From Viridothelium virens (Eukaryota; Ascomycota; Dothideomycetes; Trypetheliales; Trypetheliaceae), in NCBI GenBank assembly GCA_010094025.1, contig ML991869.1, positions 1-64,000 on the forward strand: a stretch of 64,000 nt of DNA, written 5' to 3'. The first letter of the stretch is position 1, and every line of letters begins with the position of its first letter. Position numbers and translations under genes: made by a program. Under the pieces are notes generated by a model. It was not told the origin of the DNA. It made no database searches and worked only from the letters and a program-made list of their open reading frames with translations. Below are positions 36,527 to 47,300 of this stretch, in pieces.

Positions 36527-38402
36527 ATGATGGGGAAGTTTGTAAATGTGGCAGTAGCTACCGGGCTGCTTGCCGCCACAAGTACTTCTGGCTTCATGGG
36601 CACGTCTCTGAAGTCTAGGTTAACTGCTCGTCAATTACCTGCGGGCACCACAAATGTCACCACAATAGATGCGCCCAACGGAGCGAAGATCCACTACAAA
36701 GAACCGGGTAAAGCCGGTGTCTGCGAGACTACTCCCGGTGTAAACTCATATTGTATGTGCTCGACAATACTCCTCACGTTGGTCGGAATCCATTCTAATG
36801 CATCTTGAAGCTGGATATATTGAGATTGCTCCCAATTCGAGTACTTTCTTCTGGTTCTTCGAGTCTCGACGTGATCCGGCAAACGACCCCTTGACGCTGT
36901 GGCTCAATGGTGGACCTGGCTCTGACTCTCTTATTGGACTATTCCAAGGCAAGTTCTGCTCTTTACTGCTACAAAATTACAAGGCCTAATTTGTGGCAGA
37001 ATTGGGACCTTGCAACGTGACGGAAAACCTGACCACCGAGGTCAACCCATACGCTTGGAATGAGGTCTCAAACTTGCTATTTCTGTCACAGCCTGTCGGA
37101 ACTGGATTCTCGTATTCTACTGAGGAAGTCGGAACTCTGAACAACTTCACCGGTGTATTTGAACCTGACACGCTTGGATCTGACTATGGTCGGTGGCCTG
37201 TAATTGATCCAACTGTTTTGGATACCACAGATTTGGCAGCCGTTGCTGCGTACCATGTCTTACAAGGTTTCCTCAGCGCTCTACCGCAGCTGGATAACGG
37301 CATCGATCAATCGAAAGAATTCAATCTTTGGACGGAGTCATATGGCGGCCACTACGGACCGGCGTTTTTCAACTACTTCTATGATCAAAACCAGGCTATT
37401 GCCAACGGATCTGCATCGGGCATTCACCTTAATTTCAACACGCTGGGTATTGGCAATGGGATCATTGATGAATACATACAAGCTCCGTATTATCCCGAGT
37501 TCGCAGTGAACAATACCTACGGCATCAAAGCATACAATGACACCGTCTACAATTATGCCATGTTTGCTGCATACATGGACAATGGTTGCTTGGCTCAAGT
37601 TGCTGGCTGCCGACAAGTAGACCATAGTACACTTTCCGGACAGGCTGTCTGCACCGAGGCGGAAAACTTGTGTCGAGACAACGTTGAGGGCCCGTATTAC
37701 GCATATGGTGGTCGTGGCACTTATGACATTCGACACCCATCGGATGATCCAACACCCCCAACCTACTTCGAGGATTACCTCAATCAAGGCTATGTCCAAG
37801 ACGCCCTTGGAGTCGACCTCAATTATACCGACGCCAATGATGCTATTTACTGGGCTTTCCAGCAGACCGGCGACTTCGTCTACAATAATTTTATCCAGGA
37901 TTTGGAAATGATTTTGGACAATGGTGTGAGTGTTAGTCTGTATAATGGTGATGCCGACTACATTTGCAACTGGTTCGGAGGCCAGGCCATATCCCTAGCC
38001 GTCAATTATACGCACAAGGCTGAATTTGCCGCAGCTGGCTACCAGCCATTGATGGTGGACGGTGTCGAGTACGGTGAAGTTCGCCAGTACGGAAACTTCT
38101 CCTTCTCTCGCGTGTATGAAGCTGGTCATGAAGTCCCATTCTATCAACGTGAGTTATTTCTTCCAATCCTTGAGTTGAGAGTCGCTAATCAATTTGTAGC
38201 GCTTGCTTCACTTGCTCTCTTCAACCGAACTATCAACCATTTCGACGTTGCAACCGGCGAACAAGTTGTGACAGGAACGTCGAGCTCGACCGGAACAGCA
38301 AATGCAACACATACTGAATCATATGTACCACTACCGACATCCACTGGTGCTGACTCAAGTTCGTCCGCTGTGCCAGTCATCCGTGGGTGGAAGAGGAACT
38401 AG
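36527..38402 (+). CDS. Secreted serine carboxypeptidase, S10 family
   Basis: Removes C-terminal residues from peptides, acting in the vacuole, cell wall or outside the cell. Exons read as 36527-36752, 36811-36948, 37000-38148 and 38200-38402 (about 571 aa). The N-terminus ([19 protein letters not shown]) is a plausible signal peptide. The substrate-binding segment reads [20 protein letters not shown], where most S10 enzymes have GGPGCSS. Catalytic Ser lies in [13 protein letters not shown], Asp in [11 protein letters not shown] and His in [11 protein letters not shown], so the triad is complete. Many N-x-S/T sites fit secretion. The Ser/Thr-rich tail could be O-glycosylated or carry a weak GPI signal. 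Intron 2 (36949-36999) begins GCAAGT: a GC-AG intron, needed to keep the FQELGPC frame. Confidence 0.92.
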
Positions 38403-38866
38403 AGGAGTGGGGATATTGCTGAAGATGTTTTCGGTGGCTAATGTCTGATGAACAATCTAAAATAATGTGTCTAAAATGCCCTTCAATGGATGTAAAATAG
38501 TTACAAGACTCTTTGCGTTCAGCAAATTGATAATTTTTCGGAATGAATCAGTTGCTCCATCTCGATCGCTTGAGATATGGGATGATGATGCTTGCTTTTT
38601 TCCCACTTGAAGTTTCCGCGGCATTGTCGAATCATTGCTTATCATCTCGCATCACTGTCAGCGTTCACTTATCGATTGTGCACGTGATTGGGAGCTCACC
38701 CCGGCCCGCCTTTGAGCATGGGGCATGGGGCATGTGGCCGCATTTGCATCCAACATCTGGCTCTGCTGTCCAGAAGCACAAGAATATCCTCCACCCTCAG
38801 CCATTTTTCTCTCCAAAGGTCCTTCAGAGACTCTCAACGGCTCTATTCTGAGCTTTTACCTCCATT
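38403..38866. other. Intergenic between carboxypeptidase and V-ATPase genes
   Basis: 464 bp holding a 3' region and the V-ATPase promoter. No coding segment was recognised. A CT-rich run near 38785-38830 lies just ahead of the V-ATPase start. Confidence 0.5.
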
Positions 38867-40833
38867 ATGGCTCCCGCAATGGCAGACCCTCGCATGATGA
38901 GCATACACCCTCGAATACGATACAACACGATTGGTGGGGTGAATGGACCGTTGGTTATTCTCGAGAATGTATGCGACCCTCAGTCTATACAGTTGAGAGA
39001 TCCAGTACTAATCTATTTTGCTATAGGTCAAATTCCCAAGATACAACGAAATCGTCTCACTCACGCTACCAGACGGCTCAGAAAGGGCAGGACAGGTGCT
39101 GGAGGCCAGAGGTTTGCACGTTCAGGACAAGCTTCGAGAAAATCAACACGCTGACAGAAATATACAGGAAGCCGAGCTGTCGTGCAGGTATACTATACAG
39201 CGGCATTTGAGCAAGTCATATTTGCTGATTTAGAAACAAGGTTTTCGAAGGGACATCCGGCATTGATGTGAAGAAGGTGGGAATATGTCTGGGGCTTTTG
39301 AAGAGGCAGTTGCTAAAGTCCAATAGACGAAAGTTGAATTTACGGGCCACAACCTAAAGCTTGGCGTCTCAGAAGACATGTTAGGACGTGTCTTTGATGG
39401 CTCAGGGCGTCCGATTGACAAAGGTCCGAAGGTGCTGGCTGAAGACTACCTTGATATCAACGGCAGTCCTATTAACCCTTATTCACGAGTATGTTCTAAA
39501 AATTAAATCTTCATTGACCTTATCTAATCTCTGATCCAGGCATATCCCGAAGAAATGATCTCCACCGGTATCTCTGCCATAGACACCATGAACTCTGTTT
39601 CTCGAGGACAGAAGATTCCCATTTTCTCCGCGGCCGGTCTTCCGCATAATGAAATCGCTGCGCAGATATGTCGGCAGGCAGGTCTTGTAGCACAACCTAC
39701 CAAGGACGTCCACGACGGTCACGAGGAGAACTTTTCGATCGTCTTCGGTGCCATGGGTGTCAACTTAGAAACGAGTCGATTCTTCACAAGAGATTTCGAA
39801 GAGAACGGAAGTATGGAACGTGTCACACTGTTCTTAAATCTGGCAAACGACCCAACGTAAGCGTCCTTCGGCGAGCTCTTCCAACCCTTCACTTACGATT
39901 TTGAATAGCATCGAACGTATCATCACCCCTCGACTCGCCCTCACAACCGCTGAATACTATGCCTACCAGCTTGAGAAGCACGTTCTTGTCATTCTTACAG
40001 ATTTATCATCATACTGCGATGCTCTCCGTGAAGTCTCAGCTGCCCGCGAAGAGGTGCCTGGTCGACGTGGTTACCCAGGTTATATGTACACAGACTTGTC
40101 TACGATCTACGAACGCGCCGGACGTGTAGAGGGGCGAAATGGCTCCATCACTCAAATCCCCATCTTGACCATGCCTAACGACGGTAAATGTCACCCCTTC
40201 AAGCAACTGTCCCACGTCGTTCGTTGTCCACCATAAACTAACATATCGATAGATATCACTCACCCCATCCCCGATCTCACAGGCTACATCACCGAAGGCC
40301 AAATCTTCGTCGACCGCCAGCTCTACAACAAGGGCGTGTACCCTCCCATCAACGTGCTGCCTTCCCTCTCCCGACTCATGAAATCCGCCATCGGCGAAGG
40401 CCACACACGCAAAGACCACGGCGACGTGTCGAACCAGCTGTACGCCAAATACGCCATCGGCCGAGACGCGGCCGCCATGAAAGCCGTCGTCGGCGAGGAG
40501 GCCCTCTCCTCCGAGGACAAGCTGTCGCTCGAGTTCCTCGAGAAGTTCGAGAAGACCTTCATCTCCCAGGGCGCCTACGAGAGCCGCTCCATCTTCGAGA
40601 GCCTGGATCAGGCCTGGAGCTTGCTGAGGATCTACCCGCGCGATCTGCTGAATCGTATTCCGAAGAAGGTCCTGGATGAGTTTTATCAGAGGAAGGGTGG
40701 TAGGAGGCAGGGTGGTGGGAAGGGGACGAGGGATAATGAGGGGGAGGAGGACCAGGGGAGGCAGGTTAATGGGGAGCAGCAGGGCGGTGAGCAGGATGGG
40801 CAGCAGCAGAATGGGGACTTGGTGGACGTGTAA
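38867..40833 (+). CDS. vma2: V-type proton ATPase subunit B (non-catalytic, V1 sector)
   Basis: Part of the V1 hexamer that drives acidification of vacuoles and endosomes. Eight exons: 38867-38968, 39027-39111, 39168-39187, 39241-39276, 39327-39488, 39540-39856, 39909-40183 and 40253-40833 (about 525 aa), all phases closing. Near-invariant family segments are visible: [80 protein letters not shown] and [20 protein letters not shown]. Exon 3 is only 20 nt (encoding GSRAVVQ with its neighbours) and exon 4 is 36 nt. After the usual end VLDEFYQR there is an extra tail of about 45 residues rich in Gly, Gln, Glu and Arg. First ATG gives [12 protein letters not shown]; internal Mets at residues 5, 10 and 11 are alternatives. 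Confidence 0.96.
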
Positions 40834-41302
40834 AACTTTGAATGACTGGCTGCGGTGGCGATTGTGTTACTGTGATTTGCCGGCTGCGGGCTTTGCATCT
40901 TTGTAAGTGAGTAGCGTGCCCTCTAAGTTATACTCGCCTAAATTGGTGCACGTACTTAATTTTACTACAGACACATTTTTACAGTTTTACAGGCTTTGGC
41001 TCACTGAATGTCAAGGCAGCCAGACCATTCCAAGAACGCTCAACGAGCTATCCGTATGAAAGGTGCATGTGATATGTTACTAAACTACTCGACTTGATCC
41101 TGATGGTCGTACCTCACTTCCTCATATCGCGCCGCAATGACGAAGCAGTTTCATTGCTGCCACATGCGCTTCCCTCTGCTGTTTATAATTTCAGAAGAAC
41201 ATTTCTTCATTAGCTTGTCCATTTCTCTCACGCGCACTGATGACGGCGCCATAGTTGAGTAAAAGCTGTACACCAAGTCATGCCCACCTATAGCTGCTGC
41301 GT
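40834..41302. other. Convergent intergenic region with receptor 3' end
   Basis: Lies between the V-ATPase stop (plus) and the present stop of receptor 1 (minus). Its right part, down to about 41151 on the minus strand, still encodes ankyrin-like sequence (LLLEYGTDIERDGNTALD) in a shifted frame, so it is probably the older C-terminus of that receptor. Confidence 0.55.
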
Positions 41303-44300
41303 CTAGCGCTGTGTTACCATCTCTTTCAATGTCCGTCCCATACTCGAGCAGTAGCTGGACCACATTTTTCGTCCTTGGAAAGCTCCTCCAAGCAAGGCCT
41401 TGTCCACATCCGCTCCATGGTCGAGTAGTAGTTCCACTGATCCTTGGTGTCCCGCCCGAGCTGCCCTGTATAACGCCGTCTGCCTTTCAGGTGTCGACGC
41501 ATTTACGTCTGCTCCGTGACCGAGCAACATCTTTAATACTGCCTCGCGTCCAGCTGCAGCTGCTATGTGCAATGCTGTTGCGCCATACTCTGTCGGCGTA
41601 TTCACATCTGCTCCATGGTCGAGTAGTACTTTTACTACTGCCTCGTGTCCATTTAAAAGTGCCGAGTGCAATGCCGTTTCCCCAAAAAGTGTCAGCACAT
41701 TTCCATCTGCTCCGTGGTTGCATAGTATTTTTACTACTGTCTCATCTCCCCTTGAAGCCGCCTGATATAATGCCGTTTTCCCAGAAGATGCCGACGCATT
41801 CACATCTGCTCCGTGATTGAGTAGCATCATGATTTTCGATTCGTCACTCAAGCCACTCCCTGTAGCATAATGCAGCGCTGTTTCTTTGAACTCTGTTGTC
41901 TCTGCGACGTTCGCGTTATGGTCAAGTAAAAACCGAACCATTTCCGCGTCCCCGTACCGCGCTGCGAGATGCAAAGCTGTCTCTCCCAGCTCTGCCTTCC
42001 CCCCGATATCTGCTCCGTAATGGAGCAGCAATTTTGCCATCGACTTGTCTCGTTGTAGAGTTGCTAAATGTAGCGCTGCCTTTCCCAACTTTGACTTTGC
42101 CGCAGTGTCTGCTCCGCAATGAAGCAGCAATTCTGCCATCGACCCGTCCCGGGATATAGTTGCTAAATGTAAAGCTGTATCTCCAAACTTAGTCTTCGCT
42201 GCAATATTTGCTCCGTAATGAAGCAGCAATACTACCGTTGGCTTGTGCCCTCCTATAGTTGCTAAATGCAGAGCCATGCAGTGACCCCCAGTCCTTTTGT
42301 TGACTTTATTACGGCGCCAATGCTTCCATCTTCTCTTCCGCATTATCTCTCGGACCCATGGATTGATCCCTAGATAGCAAGCCAGAGGCAATGTCGAAGG
42401 AGGGAGTCGATTTACCTCTACATCTACAAGCATAAAATCGAGCATGCGGTATATCGCCCACCACCTTTTCCGTATATCAGAATTCTTCTGGAACAAAGGC
42501 TTCGACACATGCATTAGTTCCATTGCGAGCGAAGAACAAGATCTTGCGTGATGTGGCCAATACCTTGTCGCATAGTCGTTGAGCGGAGTCATGTCATCCT
42601 CCCACGCCTCCATATCGACTGACCGCTTGAAGTTGCGCTGAACGCAGTCAAGACATCTTCTCGTCAATTCTAGATGCGCGGTCTCTGGCTTGATGCGAAA
42701 CTCCTCCAAAACTTCATTTCTGTCTTGGTTCTTTCGCATTAGATAATCTCTTGCTGACTCATGGACAAGACCAACAACATCCTCTTCAACCTTGAGCAAA
42801 GGTTTGCACAAGTCGATCTTATCACACAATACTTGTTTCGAGCTTATTTGAGGAGAGGATCCGATACCTATTGCTTCTACCAGCTCCAGCAACGTCAGAG
42901 GCCGCACAGCCATCGTAACCCATCGCAGAATTTTGGCACTAGCCTGCCGCTTGTTGCTTTCGATTTGGAGCAGCATTCGGTCGTATACAGCGGGTAGGCC
43001 TTTTGGGAGTTCCCGCAGCGCTTCCAGCACTTGGATCCGCGTCCGCTTCTGGGACAGCTCGTATACGACGAAACCGACCCATAGAAATGTCCTTTCCGAG
43101 CGTTCTAGAAGAGTTTTCCGCACTAGCTCTTGGATATCTGCAAATCCTTCTATTCTTGACAGGTCTTGCATTCTGTGAGAGACAAATAGCTCAATGTCTC
43201 CGGCTACATGCTTGTCGTTATCAGGATCAAGTTTCACTTGTGCACATCCTCGTAAACCATGGATATCTCGGCTGACGATTACAAGCTTGAAATGATTGTC
43301 AGGACTGTGTGAGGACTCCGAAGAATACAGGTCGATAATCTTTGCTATCATCAACTGAACCGAACTGTCGTCGCATTCGTCCAGCCCATCGAGTACACAG
43401 TAGATCATAACGTGATTGACATCGCCAACGATCCTTCTGAAAATTATCCAAAGAGTCTCAAAAGATAGCAATGTTTGCTTGGTTTTTTCCGGTGTTTCGA
43501 AGAAATGCTGAACGTGGCTACTCAATTTTGGGCGCTTTCCAATGATCTGATACACTAGACTTCGAAGGATTGCGATCGCAGTATTGCGTTTTTCGTCTTG
43601 AGCAGTACAGAAGTAAAATATCACCTCTGAGCCCCGTGTATTCTGGTCGGTTCTTTCCAACTCTTCAGTCAGGAAGATAGATAGCATTGTCTTTCCCTTA
43701 CCAGGGCTTCCTGATATCCAGAGAAGGTGGTTATCATCGTGAAGCCATGATTGGTACGCTTCATTTTCTATAATCCATTCGCAAGTTCCAACAACCCTCT
43801 CTCCTTTTGTGCTCTTGAGACGCTCTCGATCGACGTCAGGATCGGTGAGGAAAAGAGAATTTTGACATTCTGCAACTTCCTGGCTCAAACTTTCTTTTGT
43901 GGGGCGTGTCATCGTTAGCACATGAGTCATTCTAGTCGAACGGAAAGTCGTATTGTGGACTCTACGTACCTGTAGAGTTTCCTTGCCCCTTTGTATCATC
44001 AATCGGCATGTGGAAGAAGAGCTCCCTAGCATATGCAGCTGCGACTGCCGATGCATAGCCTTGCCAGCGGTCATCTTTATGTGAATCAGCATAGTCAGAT
44101 ATCCCACGGATTGCAAGACAAGGAAAATCATTCATCACACCCGCGGCCTCCATCTCGAAGCATAAAATGTTGTACTGGTTTGCCAGATGATCCCTCTCTT
44201 GACCATTCCTAATGACTTTCTCGCCAGCCGCAATCGTCCCGCGGTGAACTTTGATCCGTGGCTTTTGATTGTCATCATAGATCTCGTCCTCACTGTCCTG

Positions 44301-47300
44301 GGCGGAGCGGTCGACTTTCTGCCGAGGATCACAGCCACATTTGTCGCAGGGCTTGCCCTTTTCGAGATGACTGCAGTTTGAGTTGAAGTGATAGTCTTGG
44401 TCGACGCCTGGATACTGGTAATGCCGAAGCGATATTGACTTCGTGTCGATTCTTTCAAGGTGAGGTGACAGCAAGTTGTCCCCACAAATTGCCTGCTCTG
44501 TCGATAGGGCACGGACGGCGTTAAGAAGGGTATTTGGCGGCGAGTGAAGATATCCAGTACGTTGAAAGTAGCCTTCCAAGGCTTTTCCGTGGTCGTAATG
44601 GATCGTACCAGAGTGATCGTCCACGGGCTCATTGACGACCACGTCCCCAAGATGGATAGGACCATTACTGATATGGACTGGAGAAGAAGGATGATCGATT
44701 CTAGTAGCCAGAAAGCTATGAATATACACACAGAGAAGGTGGGAGGCTACTGCCTCATCTCTAATCTACCATGCAGTAAGAGCTGCCCCATAGCCTAGCA
44801 ACTACCCCTATTGCTTATTATAGCTACTTATTTAGGGTTAGGGATAATGATATATTAGAGTGCCGGCAAAATAAAAAAAATAGTGCTGCCTTTAGTACTT
44901 CTGCTTTTTAGATTGTGGGTATAATTATTTATAATAAGAATATATTTTTTTTATAATTTATTTTTTTAATATTTACTTATTATGTTTAAATTTATAGCCT
45001 TTTTATTTAATTAGGTATTCTATTATTATTTTTTTATTATACTAATGTAAATAATAATTAATAAGCTTTTTTAAATTTAAAGGTATTAAGCTTAGGCTAA
45101 ATAGCTTAAAGTTATTTTATTTTAAAATAATTAAATAAATTTTTATTTAATAAAATAATAAGCTTAAAATAAGTAATAAATATAATAAAATAAATTTTTT
45201 AATTAAATAAAATATTAAGCTTATATATTATTTTAGCTTATTTAATAACCTTTTTTATTAGGAGTAAATTAATTTTATTATACTTTAAACTTAATAAAAG
45301 CTTTTAAGATTTTATAACCCTTATAAAGTTTAAAGTAAATATAATCTTTAATATTAAATTATAAAAATATGTAAGTAAAGTTATATTATGCTTTTATAAC
45401 TTAATATAATTAATTTTAAATTAAATATAAATAATTTAAAAGCTTATAATTATAAATTTAAATATAATAATAAAATATGTAAAAAAAAAAAAGTTTAGTA
45501 GAGTTGAGACCCCAGCTTTGGTGAGACCCCAGCTTTGGTTGGTCAAAATCATACAACCACCTGCGCATCGTGTGCGCGACGCCTGCGCGAAGTCGGCACT
45601 TCTTCAAAATCGCTAGATAATATCTCAAATAATGGATTTTTTATCCAATCTAAGTTTTTATTTAATACAGCCTATTGGTGTTAAGATCTTTTCCTTTTAT
45701 GCTCAGTCTTTACCTCTGCCTTGTGGGTTATCCGCAAGATATTTTTAGTTATATAAATTAAGACACCCTTTAATTAAACTTTTTTACCTTTTTTTACCTT
45801 TTTTCGCTTCTTAAGAAGCTTAGCTTAATTAGCTAGCTGCTGATTCTAAAGGGCGACAGTAATAAATAAAGTTTTATAAAAACTTGTTATGCAATCTGTA
45901 TATTATTATACCGGCAAAACAATTTTAGTATAACTGTATAATGCTTGCGCAAACTTTATATTTAATTGCAATAATATAGCTATCTTTAGTAAAGAGCTAT
46001 AAAGTAATAAGAAGTCTAAATTAATTAAATTAAGTAATGTATATAATTTTGCAGTAATTAAAGTAGCCTTATAAGGAAGCCCTTTAAGCACTTAATAATA
46101 ATTTGTAGGTATTAAGCCAGCTCTTTACCAGCCTGCAAGAATGTTCTTACTTATAACTGCTTTTACCCAAGCTGCTGTAAGTAATTTAACCTATTCTGTG
46201 TAAAGAATCTGTTATAAGCTTAACCAGCTAAGCGTATATAATTTATAATTATACCACAACTTAAATAATAAAAACACACCCATATTAAGTAGCTATAAAA
46301 AATAAGAATAATAAGGAGGTATAATTATAAGATTAATATTATTCTTTATACAATGCGCAATAAAATCTGCTTTAATATAGCTATTATGCCTATTAATAAT
46401 AAGTAAATAGCAGCAACCCGCAGCCTTCTTGCGCGTTTAAGGATTAAAAACTTTAATTAATTACTGCAATCTAATATTATTTAATATCCAGCTATTTTGG
46501 TTTATAACAAAAAACCAGTTATAAAGTATCTGCTCTAAAATCCAGTAGGTATTTATATTCTTACTTTTAAATATTAAAAGAGGCGTAAGCAATTTGCCGG
46601 CAGTATTAATATACTTAATATTAATTACCTAATCCTGCTTATTAAGTATAACCTTCTTTTTTTTAATATTATTAAGGTGTATAAAAACTATAATACTCTG
46701 CTCTTTTTTAACACCAAAACCTAACTTATTTATATTCTATATGTCTAAAATGTGGTATTTATGCTTAGCTACCTGCAAAGTAACTGCATTAAATCAGCAA
46801 TCCACTTACTTATAGGTTATGCCTTTATATTAAGAGTATTCTAGCTATTGGGCTAGAATTATCCATATTTCTGGATGTTGTTTTTTAAAGTGTTAAACCT
46901 ATTTATTATTAATAGGAGGGTATTTTATGTGGGCGGTTATTCTGCGAGATGCGTGCAAGATATATGCAATGTGCACCTCATAAGCAAAATTTTTTAATAT
47001 TAAATAAGTAATAGGTATTCTAATAATTATATATTGTTTAATCCATTATATAAAAGTTAATTCCTCTACATTTATAAAAAGCTGCTGCATTTTGTGGCTT
47101 ATAACTTGCATATTGCCTGCGCGATGCCTGCGCATAAAAGTTAAATAAGATATTTTAAATTGGTAAAAAGCCGCCCAAATAGATAGAACCTCTTAAGTTT
47201 TAAGTGCAGTTAGGGCCTTTTAAAGTTGAATTTTATAATTTAAGAGTTCTTAAATAGTTTTTTTAGGTATTATTAAAGATAACGCGTGTTGTAAGCAAAA

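Noticed and set aside
38969-39326. V-ATPase gene as a pseudogene because its 5' half lacks a long frame
   Set aside because: Four short introns and two very small exons restore the full conserved sequence in phase.
45906-46091. 61-codon minus-strand frame as an independent small gene
   Set aside because: It lies inside the Fot1-like element in decayed A+T-rich sequence and is a remnant stretch, not a gene.
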